From positions 74,451,595-74,515,594 of the forward strand of contig NC_083601.1 in the NCBI RefSeq assembly GCF_029168945.1: a stretch of DNA of 64,000 nucleotides, written 5' to 3'. The notes under the pieces were generated by a model. It ran no database searches and was not told where the DNA came from. It was given only the letters and a program-made list of their open reading frames with translations. Positions 45,801 through 55,967 of the stretch are shown here, piece after piece (positions within the stretch are counted from its first letter, which is position 1; every line of letters starts with the position of its first letter). The translations under genes and the position numbers were made by a program. The stretch is from Cannabis sativa. Lineage: Eukaryota > Streptophyta > Magnoliopsida > Rosales > Cannabaceae.

Positions 45801-46376
45801 TTAGCTGCTTGAATGGTGAATTGATTGTACTTTGGACTCATCGTTCATTTTGGATCTACATACAACTGAATTCTCCATTTTTGGCCGATAATTTCTCGTA
45901 ATTTTTTGGACAAACAACCTATGTTTCTATAAAAAAATAATTATTAATAAGATTTATTATACTTTTATTTATGAAGATGTATAAATTTTATATATTTATC
46001 TTTTTATATTTACCTAATATGACTTTAATTGAACTGCAGTACATGAGAATATATTTTCTGCAACATCTCCGAACATCACAGCATCTAGCAACTCGGTATC
46101 ATCGTCGAGTTGTACATATATCCTTGCACTAATAATTTATACAAAATATGTCACAGTTGGTATGAATGTCAATTAAGTTCAAATATCACTTTAGTTATGA
46201 TGTGTTTACCGTGGTTTAGGAAGACATCTTTTTTCGTAATTTGGATTTTCACAATCTGTTTCTTCATTGTCGTTGTAGAAAATAAATTTCTTATTACATG
46301 AATCACATGACATGTAATAAAAATCTTGGTTGATGTTTTTTAATATGATTTCAGTTTCAATCCAATAGTATGCTTT
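45801..46376 (-). pseudogene. RPA1-like (replication protein A large subunit C-terminal) remnant
   Basis: Three exon-like pieces: 46376-46210 (KAYYWIETEIILKNI, then MSCDSCNKKF and further Cys residues, a zinc-ribbon arrangement); 46128-46014 (ARIYVQLDDDTELLDAVMFG, EVAE-like DVAENIFSC); 45918-45801 (LREIIGQKWRIQLYVDP, stop taa). This matches the C-terminal OB fold of RPA70, which binds single-stranded DNA. Helitron-borne RPA genes are common in plants. An in-frame stop occurs at the end of the second piece and N-terminal domains are missing, so it is a remnant. Confidence 0.72.
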
Positions 46377-46520
46377 CTGCAAAAAAAAAAAAAAAAAAAA
46401 ACTTTATCATTAAAAAATTCAATATTATGTTAATTATAAAAAATCAATGATGTTTAATTAATTTTTTTTGTATTTGTTATATTTAATTAATTTATCAAAA
46501 AAGTCTTCCCATATTAAACT

Positions 46521-46757
46521 TTTTTTTTTTTTGAAAGAAAATAGGTATCCATTGCAGTAAGCATCAACATTCAGGATACAAATTACATAAGAAATTTTGA
46601 TCTTTCCAACAAGCTTCCTAATCTAAGCCTAATGCATACTTTGCAAGGCATGGGCATCTTCATTATCCCATCTTGTAATGTGCCTGAAAATAGCATTAGG
46701 AAGGGAAGACAGCAAGCTTTTTATCTTCTTTGCAAAACTATTCAAGAGAATGTTATT
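46521..46757 (-). mobile_element. 5'-truncated LINE fragment with 24-bp target duplication
   Basis: On the minus strand it ends in a poly-A tail (the T run at 46520-46532). It reads a RNase H-type C-terminus (LLSSLPNAIFRHITRWDNED, then AHALQS) as found at the 3' end of plant L1-type LINE ORF2. It is flanked by near-identical direct repeats aaaaaagtcttcYYatattaaact at 46497-46520 and 46758-46781 (two mismatches), a convincing target-site duplication. Confidence 0.8.
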
Positions 46758-46781
46758 AAAAAAGTCTTCTTATATTAAACT

Positions 46782-46896
46782 TGAAACTGATTATATAACG
46801 GTCTCTGCTAACTGTCATTAGTTTTTGAAAAAAAAAATGATCATGGGAAAACATACCTTCACCATACATATTGAGAGTAATCATTTTTTTAGGCTC

Positions 46897-46928
<32 letters not shown>

Positions 46929-49517
46929 ACCAAACATCACCCCGTGCTAATCCTAAAGATATCTCTGAATTATGAAAAATTTCAAGAAACTGATAAGAGA
47001 ATCAAATCACATTGACCGGAAATAAAAAACTTAACATTGTTAGAATTTCTCTCGATAAATTTGTGGGGCTAATATGCATTTATATTAGGAGATTTTTTTA
47101 AAAAAAAAAATTGTCATACATCGAAATTAAAAAGAGAGACAATTGGATTTGATCTCTTTCCTAGCTAATTAACACTGATCCAATATGTAATTACCAAGTA
47201 CTGCAAAAATAAAATACCTGAATATCTTGATCACTATTGAATGTTAACAAAACAAATTAATGATTCCTCTTAAGAATGAGATTTATTTTTATTTCTTTTG
47301 GAAAAGAAAAAAGATAAATCTAAGTCCTACCCTCATAAGCCAAGTTAGTAACACTGATATAATATATGCATAGACTGATGAGTGATGAGAACAAAATTGA
47401 GACAATAGATGTCCAAGACAAAGAGAATAACCCAAGCTAAGAACCATCGAAAACACAGTTTATATAAAATTCAAGACCACCAACCAAAAACAAGAAACCA
47501 AAAGTAGATCCACTTCGTATCCAAGGCCTAGAGAAAGCTTTAAACCGTGTTGAAAAACCAAAGAACATAACATAACAATAATACAATCAAAATCAACGAA
47601 ACAAATAACTAAATTAAACATATTACAAACTGAAACAAAAGCATAGAACTATATGATTGTAACTGAAGCAGCACATATTTGAAACACATTTAGAACCCAA
47701 AGTTTACAGCCAAAAGATTTTTATCACGTAAAAGTTTCAAACCCCAAAAAAAAAAAGAAAAAACAACAAGTCAAAATTAAACTTCATAATTTAAGCCAGT
47801 TTGATCAATGACAAAGCTCACCAACTGCATGTGTTTAGATCTCAATTGTGACATAGTTCTATCCAACAAGGTGAAGGTCAGGATGGTGACCTTCGGCTTC
47901 AGCAACATCACCTACAAGGCTTGAATAATTCTAATCCTTTAGTGAAGCTCTTCAATTTGCATTAAATTCAATTTACTTTACCATTTTCATTTTTTTCTTC
48001 CAATCCTCTGTAATCTAAAATCAAATTTAAAGATAAATTAACAAAAAAAATATATTACAAATATCCAAATTCAAACTCTATTTGACAAACCAGATAATTT
48101 AAGAAATGATCTCTAGAACATAAGCACAATATTGATGTATAATTAAATAGAATAAATAGAAAAACAATGTTGATGTTTATTGATAATATTAATGTAAACT
48201 TTGTTTTCTCCCTTATGAAACATAAGATTCTTAGTTTATGAAACAACATAATATTATTACAAATCATAATTATAGTACAAACAAACAAAAAATCTAAGAA
48301 CAAAAATAAAAGAAACCTAATAATTACCTGACTATTCCCACACGATCTTCCCAATCAGAAAAAATTAGTGCATTCTACATAACAGAGTTAACGAGTTATT
48401 AGTGTATTACATTTTTATTATAAAATTATGAATACATGAATGTCAATATCACAAGAACAATGTATATAGCCTCATGTTACTCATGTTACTCAGCTTTAGC
48501 TCAAGTCGATCATGTAGTAAACGAGGAACCCAAGTCACCTATCAAGCAACCAAATGTAAGTTATTTTGATTTTATTAATAAGGAGTAGCAAGAGTTGGAA
48601 ACACATATACTTTGAAAAACGAATGCTGCAATGACTCATTAGCAGTTGAACTACTTGATGGTCCGAAGAGCATTGTTGCTGCAGACCATCATCCAAAGAA
48701 AAACAAAAAAGACTCACAATTTGAACATAGTAGAGACATTAAATTAGAGCGCGCCAAAAGTTTCAAGTGAGTTGTCAATACTAGTTACATCCGGAGAGAA
48801 CTAATGAGCACAGGATCCCAAAGACTAACACAATAATTGTGAAGAACCTGAATAGACGAAAAAGAAAATAGAAATATATAGATAATAATCAAAATAGAAA
48901 TAAATTTTGTTTAAATAAAAAAATAAAAGTAGAGCACAAAGACTCGTACTTGTTTAAGTCTCCATCGTTCTTCAGCTTCTCATTCTCGAGCTTTACAATT
49001 AAAGGCATCTCTCGAGCTTTACAATCGAAGGCATCACACATATGTAAGTCAAGACCATCCCTGTTCATCTGCACCCTTTCTCTCTGCATTTCCTTTTCGA
49101 AGCATCACACCCATGAAATAGGTCAAGAACAACCCTTTCTCTCTGCATTTCCTTTCAGTTTTAAACGAGTTGAAATATTGTTCTTTAATTACCAATGTCA
49201 TGTTACATTTTTTTTTTTTTACTTTTTGGATGCATAGCCTCAAACTTGTATTAACAATATCAGTTTATTTCAAGGAAAAGTGTGAGCTACACCCTCTAAA
49301 CAGAAACCAATGTTAAGAAGCTAAAAATTACATATAAGTACAATAGAAATTCTGCTAATTTCTATAAAATCAGGGAAAAGACTCATGTGCACACTTCAAC
49401 ATTATAGAACTATATGGCAACTCAATCTCTTAACATTTTATAATTATATACCTTGTTTGTTTTCATCTGATTAATGATATGTTGAAGAGCGATTATACAT
49501 GTGTGTCTTGGATACAT
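46782..49517. other. Interior of Helitron H1 without recognised genes
   Basis: AT-rich with homopolymers (A run 46897-46920; T run 49207-49220). Small ORFs are present but none is recognisable. May include other captured fragments too decayed to name. Confidence 0.4.
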
Positions 49518-49968
49518 ATAAAACCTCTAGTAGGGCTGACAAAAGCTATAATGGAAGTGCATATATCTACTTTTTAGTGGCACGAGTTCTTTCCCCGTGG
49601 TAATGGGTTTATATATGAATAAATGAAGTTGTTATGCTTTAGCTCTTATCTATATATAAATTAATGCAGTTCCTATGATCAAGTGATATGTTGATTTGTC
49701 TAGCAAAATAAAATAGTGATATTGATTTGGTCTCACCTTTTGTGCAGCCAAAAATAATATTGGTGTTGTTGTTATACTATGGGCTCCAATTATTCTTGTA
49801 TGTTTTCTGCTCTCCCTATATATATTTTTCTTATCATGTCAGCCTTCATGATTAGATTTTTGACATTACAAAATTTTGCAGGTCTATTTTATGGATTCCC
49901 AGATTTGGTATGTAATCTTCTCAACGTTATTTGGTGGTATTTATGGTGCATTCCACCGACTTGGAGAT
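49518..49968 (+). pseudogene. Captured callose synthase exons (three) inside Helitron H1
   Basis: Exon a (about 49518-49599) reads IKPLVGLTKAIM ... WHEFFPR with one in-frame tag stop before WHEF. Exon b (49748-49797) reads KNNIGVVVILWAPIIL. Exon c (49882-49968) reads [19 protein letters not shown] and then [10 protein letters not shown]. All junctions keep gt/ag splice signals, and the split codon between a and b fits. This is the transmembrane region just before the catalytic domain of callose (1,3-beta-glucan) synthase, a plasma-membrane enzyme of nearly 2000 residues, so only a small internal slice is present. It lies on the strand opposite to H1's orientation. The stop and lack of other exons make it a pseudogene. 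Confidence 0.85.
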
Positions 49969-50370
49969 GTAAGACATTCTTATGAATTTTAATGTAGTCT
50001 CTTTTTTTTGGCTCTTTCTCGTGATAGTTGTAATCGTTGCTTGGTGGGTTTTCTTTGATGCCACTACGTAAATGTTGCTTAGCAATAATCTCTCATGTTG
50101 GTTACAATTTTAACATTGCCACCATAAATTGGCTAAGCATGCTCATAATATAACCGCATTTTGCCATGATTTTTGGAATTTTAGTTAGATTAATTTTTTA
50201 AAATATCTCTATTGAAAACTGTTTAAAAAAATAGGGATTTAGTTCAACTACTTGGCCAATATTTTTATTTATTTATTATTTTAAAATTTTTGAAAATTAT
50301 TGTTTGATGTTTAACAGAAAAAAAGTAAAATTTGTTAAACCAAGAAATATGGTTAGATAGACACTTTATA
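49969..50370. other. Start-proximal part of Helitron H1
   Basis: Probably callose-synthase intron sequence followed by H1's 5' terminal region (reverse of 50340-50370, with TATAAAGTGTCTATC). No gene. Confidence 0.5.
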
Positions 50371-51332
50371 CTAGGAGAAAGCTACGTGCAAGGCACGTAT
50401 ACTTAGTTTTATAATAGGTGTTTTATAATATAAATGAGAATGATTCAATAAATAATCATATATTTTAATTTATTATTATAGCTAATTGAATTTTTTTAAT
50501 AAAGTGATTTACTCAAGAAAAACTTATTTTATTATTGAGTGTAGTAATTTTTATGTATATTCAAATAATTTAAATGATGGTATTGCAATCTAAAATAAAT
50601 ACTGATTGCAATATGTGAGTTTTAATAATTTAATATAATTATGGTTAGAACCCACACTGTATATGTCTCTTTTTGTAATTTTTTCTCTTTATTTTCTTTC
50701 CCTGTTTCACACAAAGTACTAATCAGTATCTAAACAATACACCTATAATAGCAGTTAATAATTGGAAGATGTGTAAGAAATAAATTGATATGATTTACAA
50801 TTTACAGTGTTAATTCACATGAAGATTACAGCATAACTTTACAGATGCATAATTAACAATAGAAGTAGAATGCACTTTAAGTACGAAACCATGGTGTTAT
50901 TACTAAGTTCAATTATTGTGATACCAAATTTATAATTTATAATGGCCAAAAGTAAATAGAGGAAAGTATGAAATTAAGGATTTTTAAAATAAAATGATTA
51001 GAATTTTACTTTCAGTAAGTAAATATTTATCATCTATCTTGAATTACTTTTCAATATTCTTGACCATTAGGGGAAAGAAGAGTATTTTTTACTTATACCA
51101 TTACGGCTGCAGTTCGCTTCATAAAGATAAAATTTCAAGAAATTTTTTACTGTGGTAAGATGGAAATCAACTTTATGTATGAATAAGAGGGAGTGAAAAA
51201 CAAGCAAAGAAAAACCAAAGTAATGTGATGTTTAATGCAAATTTTTACAAACAACATAAGATAACAGAATGTGAAAACCACTTCACACACTCAAGATTTT
51301 CAAAAACAAATTCCCTCAACACACCTCACAAT

Positions 51333-51497
51333 AGAAGATGACGAAGACAATATCCGAGCTCTAGGAGAGGCTGCTTGGAGCTTTCCTTCCTCCAGCAGAA
51401 CAGCTCTATCATCATCCTTAACTGGCTCTTTTACCACCACCTCCAAAGGGATGTCAAAATGCCTACTGTGTAGAAGAGCAACCTTCGAAGTAAAGTT
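51333..51497 (-). pseudogene. Unidentified coding-like segment in Helitron H2
   Basis: The minus strand reads an open, charged segment of about 52 residues (KVALLHSRHFDIPLEVVVKE, then PVKDDDRAVLLEEGKLQAAS) with higher GC than the surrounding DNA. It looks like a captured host exon. I do not recognise the source protein. The exon limits are uncertain. Confidence 0.35.
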
Positions 51498-51959
51498 TTT
51501 TCATCCTTGTTTGCTTAAGAACAAAGCCAAGTTAATAAAATTACACATTAAAAGTTCAAATCCAAATTTGAATGATATATATATAGATTTAAAGTACATA
51601 GCTGAATAATTTAAGAGTTGAATTTCACAACACAACCGAAGGTGAGATAGTAAATAAATATCCAACCCAATTCCCACAAAATAACAATTAACATACGAGT
51701 TTCTAAAATTTCATTATTAAACTTAAACACGGTAAACCCGGCCAAGAGCATATATAGTTTTATTGCAAAAACAAACCCTCACTCAAAGAGCTTAGTGGGA
51801 TATTCATATAATCAGAGCTATACGTTAAAATGCAAGATAGATATGATCAATTTTAAAACAAACAAATTAATAAACTCAATGTTTATAACATATATCGTTA
51901 TGCATCCACTTGTAATATTACATACCAAGCACCTACTAATAAAAAAGTTCTGAAAAAAT

Positions 51960-52440
51960 ATACTTCAGGCAGAAAAAATTATAGAGATGTAATTGGGTTG
52001 GGGGTTGGACTCGTGCTCGGAGTCAATCTCTTCTTCTTCCTCGGTATGCCCAAAGTCCTAAAGTCACCAAAGGATAGTTAACAATGGTGGGACTTTCACG
52101 TTGAAATTGGGGTCTCCATCGAGTTGTAAAATTCTGAACCTCGTTTGTTTTGGGTACATCGATTTTCAACCCTAAAATTCGGTCCACATGACAAATCAAG
52201 CATGAATTGCCGCAGATGACCGTTTTGGCATTTCTTGTATCATTTTTTGTTTCTTACCTGAGTGGGGACTGGGGATTGTCAATCTGATTTGTAAAATCTG
52301 CCATTTTCGATCAATTATCTTTTCGGGTAGCTTCAGTTTCACAATTGCTCTCGTTCTAGGCGGCTTCAATTTCTTCTTTCCTCTGAGTTTCACCATTATT
52401 GTTGCAAGAAAAGCGACAATCGTTCTTCAATTTGGATAGT
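51960..52440 (-). other. GC-richer, possibly captured gene 5' region in Helitron H2
   Basis: Higher GC than neighbours, with an open minus-strand frame of 66 codons (52196-52396, basic, RGKKKLKPPRTRA). It could be a captured exon or UTR. No family recognised. Confidence 0.3.
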
Positions 52441-52861
52441 CATAGCGCCACATTTAGTTGATTTCCTTTGATTTTTTTTCAACTCAATATTTATCAATGA
52501 TCGATTTCCTTCAATAAGTTTTTTTAAATACAATCAAACAATTTCATAAATAGTGCTTTGATACAACCAAACGATTTCCTTGTTATTCTATAAATAGTTA
52601 CTATAGAATTTTTATTTATTATTATTCGGAATAGAAAACGTTAACAAGAAAAGTCACCCAACAATTTTTCAAATTTTGTTATATAGGCACATTTTATATA
52701 GAATAGATATAATATAAAGATATAAAGATAAATATAAAGATAAAGAAATATATAAGGACACTATAGTTGTTTCATATAAATTTAATTTAGGATTTTTAAT
52801 TTTTGTGAGTTTATTTTCATCTAGAAAAATGATGGTATTTTTAAATTTTCTGATATGTATA

Positions 52862-52869
52862 TATGTTAT
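52862..52869. repeat. 8-bp TSD of hAT MITE, left copy (tatgttat)
   Basis: Repeated exactly at 53388-53395 on the other side of the element. Confidence 0.92.
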
Positions 52870-53387
52870 TAGGGGTGTTCATCAAACTGCTCAAACCGCC
52901 CGCACCACATCGCACCGCAAAAAAAATACGGTTTGAAATTCTTCGCGGTGCGGTCGCAGTTTGAATTTTTCCTAAACCGCGCGGTGCGGTGCGGTTTGCG
53001 GTTTTGAATTGTTAATATGCGGTTCAAACCGCACCGCATCGCACATTATAAAAATACCAATTTTTATATTTATTTAGGTATGTCCAACCCAAAGTCGACT
53101 AATTATTGTATGGTTGAAACTTAATTTTTTTTGCATTTTTATTTTGAAGACTTATGGTATTTTTGATAAGTGTTGCTCAAATTTTGTTGTATTTGTGATA
53201 GTTTAATCATTTTGTGATAGTTCAAACCGCAAAACCGCAAAAACCGCACTGCACCACACCATTTTTTGCGGTGCGGTTTTTGCGGTTTTTTAGTTTCGCA
53301 ATGCGGGTGTGGTTTGGGAAATTAGAAAAACCGCATGTGCGGGTTGGTTTAAAAAAATGGTCAAAAACCTCACCGCGAACACCCCTA
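52870..53387. mobile_element. hAT-type MITE, 518 bp, rich in gcggtgcggttt
   Basis: Terminal inverted repeats TAGGGGTGTTC and GAACACCCCTA with an exact 8-bp TSD (tatgttat), the hAT superfamily hallmark. The two subterminal regions carry dense inverted gcggtgcggttt/aaaccgcaccgc motifs, and the centre is AT-rich. No coding capacity. The repeated motif could be the transposase-binding site. Confidence 0.92.
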
Positions 53388-53395
53388 TATGTTAT
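53388..53395. repeat. 8-bp TSD of hAT MITE, right copy (tatgttat)
   Basis: Matches 52862-52869. Confidence 0.92.
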
Positions 53396-53565
53396 ATGTA
53401 CTTGAAGTATTATATCGATGATCTTGGGTTTCATACAATTTTATGTTTTTTTTTTTATTTCAACTAAATTATATCTATTCACCTTTAAACTTTATAAATT
53501 TAATTTGTGGGAAAGAATATTTTCTATGATTTGGATTATTATTTTTTCTGTAAATTTTTTGTTTT

Positions 53566-53990
53566 TGTTTTTTTTTTTTTTTTTGAATAAAAATCATAAG
53601 ATTTATTAATTAATAAATTCGTTCAAAATAATAGAACGCACTTCGAAGGAACAATCCTCCAACTGAAGCACACGACCTGTAGAGAAACAAGAGTCTCTTG
53701 CCAAGCAATGAGCTAACTCATTTACAGATCGTTTTACAAAACACAAATTGTGAAAGCATAAAGCACCGCTCTTAATCGCTTGGACACACACCAAGTTATC
53801 TGTTTCCAACATGACTCTATCCCACGAATGAGTTGTAATCCAACTAAATGCTTCTTTAATGCCTATTATCTCAGTAATTTCGGGTTGAACACATCCAATC
53901 TTCCCCTTCTTGAATGCTTCTATTATAGCACCATGATGATTCTAAGCTACACTATCCATGCCAAAAGACAATACTCGAACCAGAAAAAAC
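53566..53990 (-). mobile_element. LINE remnant, RNase H end with poly-A
   Basis: Minus-strand reading: VLSFGMDSVA (then a stop), NHHGAIIEAFKKGKIG, PEITEIIGIKEAFSWI, MLETDNLVCVQAIKSG, FVKRSVNELAHCLARDS. This is the RNase H-like domain at the C-terminus of plant L1-type LINE ORF2, with ETDN supplying an acidic residue. It ends toward a T run at 53566-53583 (a poly-A tail on the coding strand). 5'-truncated. Confidence 0.8.
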
Positions 53991-54933
53991 TAAAAGGAAA
54001 AGACTAAAAAACCATGTCAAAAGACAAAACTAAAGAACCATCTCAAAAGACAAGACTAATGGAAAAATTTATAAGTTAGTTTCAACGCATAAATACGATC
54101 ACAACATTAAAATTAATTAAGGAATGAACTCTTTATAATTTTAACCCCGTAAAAATATTAATTGGAATTAAACTAATAATAGTAAATTAATAAATGAAAA
54201 CAAAAATTTGAAACAGAGGACGTCGTTGAGCCAACCGAACCACTCTCAGACGACTGCTATTGAACCCCTCACCGAAGAAGACGTTGATGTGGGAATGAGA
54301 AAAACTTTGGCATCAATCAAGGAGATCAATACAATAGTCTTCTCTTCGGTAATATCTTGTCCTCAAGTTTATTGTCTATACCATTGCCTCAGGCTTGCCG
54401 AAAAACTCTGTGCATAAATTCTTGAATGGGAGAGATGGTGGACAGCCGATAAAACAAGAGAGAGGGAGGAGGCGATTCAAATCTGTTAGGGCTCTTCAGT
54501 TGAAAGCCTTTGCAGTTCCGTTTAATTATTATCTTTTGCCACTTATAATATCATACTCATAATTTTAATCAAAGGCAAACTCATAAATTTCTTCCAGAAA
54601 ATTATTCTCACCATGTATAATATTGGTAATGATGATGTCGTTTGTAGAAGACTCGAGTCTTCCTCATACAAATCCTTTTGGAGTTGCTGTAAATCACCAA
54701 AGAAAATAATATTACAGAGGTGAAAATAAAGGAGGAGAAGAGACGACAATATGAAAATTAGGTTTTGTGTGTTCATAACTTTATTATTTGTAAATTTTTT
54801 GTTTTAATTCTATGATTTTAGATGAAAATGTTCGTCAAAATTCTTAAACCATCACTTTGTTGTGAAAACCTCGGACACTATTAATAATCTTAAAATTAAT
54901 ATTAAGTGAAAGAGGAGAATATAATTTTAAAAA
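53991..54933. other. Intergenic DNA, no gene supported
   Basis: Contains degenerate caaaagacaagactaa repeats (53955-54060) and a GC-richer patch at 54215-54520 with a 69-codon plus-strand ORF (TEEDVDVGMRKTLASIKEIN) that I do not recognise. Confidence 0.4.
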
Positions 54934-55045
54934 TCCTATTGAAGCAATACATTTTGGGAAGGTTGAAATATATGTATTTGTAAATTATACATTCATCCTA
55001 TTGAAGCAATACATTTGGGAAGGTTGAAAATATGTATATGTAAAG
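54934..55045. repeat. 62-bp tandem duplication
   Basis: tcctattgaagcaatacatt... starts at 54934 and again at 54996. The copies differ by a few bases. Confidence 0.85.
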
Positions 55046-55967
55046 TCTAGATTTTTATATATATTATTTTTATTATTCTTATCATTATACGAAATTTACA
55101 TAAGGCTCAATTTTTATTGTTATTTTATTGCTTAGAGTTAAAACTTTAAATTTCTAAAATTAAGAGATCATTTATAATTCAACAACGATAATTCAAATTT
55201 GAAAAAGATATTTGTTAATATTTAATTTTTTAATAAATAAATTTAAACTAATAAACATATTCTTCAAATAAAAAATATTTCTAGGTAAACCACATTAATT
55301 CTTTTTTCTCTTTCTTTCTTCTATTTTTATAATTTATATTAATTAATAATAAACAAAAAAAAATATTACTAACAAAACCGCATAACCATATTCACTAACA
55401 AAATCATTACAATATTATAATTTATTTTGATTACTATTAATTACAATATTAATTAATTATCAAAAAATCATATTAAACTACTATATTTTTTTTTTCAAAA
55501 ATATCTTAATAATTAAATATTTTTTAAGAACAATCTAAAAAAAATACGTATACTATTTTATTAAATATATATTTTTAATTTAAATTTGTTTATTGATGAT
55601 TCAAAAAATAAAATTTAAATAAGAAAATTATTTTATATTTCATAAAGAACAAAATTCAAATAAGAACAATTTTTAAAAAATCATAAATTATTTTATTAAA
55701 TATCTATTTTAGATTAAAAAAAATAAAATTCAAATAAGTATTTTATATTTTTTTTAATACTAAGCATGTTAGACAATTTATATGTATAAACTGAAATGTA
55801 TATGTTTAAGTATTAAGTGCGGAATTAATCAAACATATATACACTATGAATAAGGATCGAAATACCTCCAGCCATTGAATCTTGAGCTTCAAACCCACAT
55901 AAGCTTTGATCTGCAAAGGAAATTGACTACCATGGGTAATCGGGCTTCCTTGCTCTCTCAACTCTCT
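55046..55967. other. Very AT-rich intergenic DNA
   Basis: No gene or named repeat seen. The last 150 bp before the chromovirus are less AT-rich (cctccagccattgaatcttg) and unassigned. Confidence 0.5.

Larger units (their letters stand above)
50371..52707 (-). mobile_element. Helitron H2, complete non-autonomous (minus strand)
   Basis: 5' end TCTATTCTATATAAAATG (reverse of 52690-52707). 3' end: a perfect hairpin tacgtgc-ctt-gcacgta (reverse of 50382-50400), then ctttctc and CTAG (reverse of 50371-50374). Flanks are A (t52708) and T (a50370). Length 2337 bp. No Rep/helicase. The flanks join to give a coherent 5' end of H1, proving insertion into H1. Confidence 0.85.
45432..52720 (-). mobile_element. 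Helitron H1 (minus strand) with RPA-like remnant and captured gene pieces
   Basis: In its own sense the 5' end is TCTTTATATTATA (reverse of 52708-52720) continuing at 50370 with TATAAAGTGTCTATC. The 3' end is CTAG (reverse of 45432-45435) preceded by a cacgtagtttct arm and an eroded hairpin. The flanking bases are A (from t52721) and T (from a45431), as expected for A|T insertion. H2 is inserted 13 bp from its 5' end. Without H2 it is about 4.95 kb. It carries an RPA1-like gene remnant, as plant autonomous Helitrons do, but no Rep/helicase. A small LINE and three callose-synthase exons lie inside. Confidence 0.75.

Noticed and set aside
54208..54417. 69-codon plus-strand ORF in a GC-richer patch as a small gene
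   Set aside because: No recognised domain, no supporting splice or promoter context; could be a relic exon but not supportable.
53549..54805. 17-bp direct repeat tgtaaattttttgtttt at 53549 and 54789 as a possible TSD of the LINE remnant
   Set aside because: The repeat is low complexity and the LINE-like coding sequence ends near 53990; the 0.8 kb to the right shows no LINE features.
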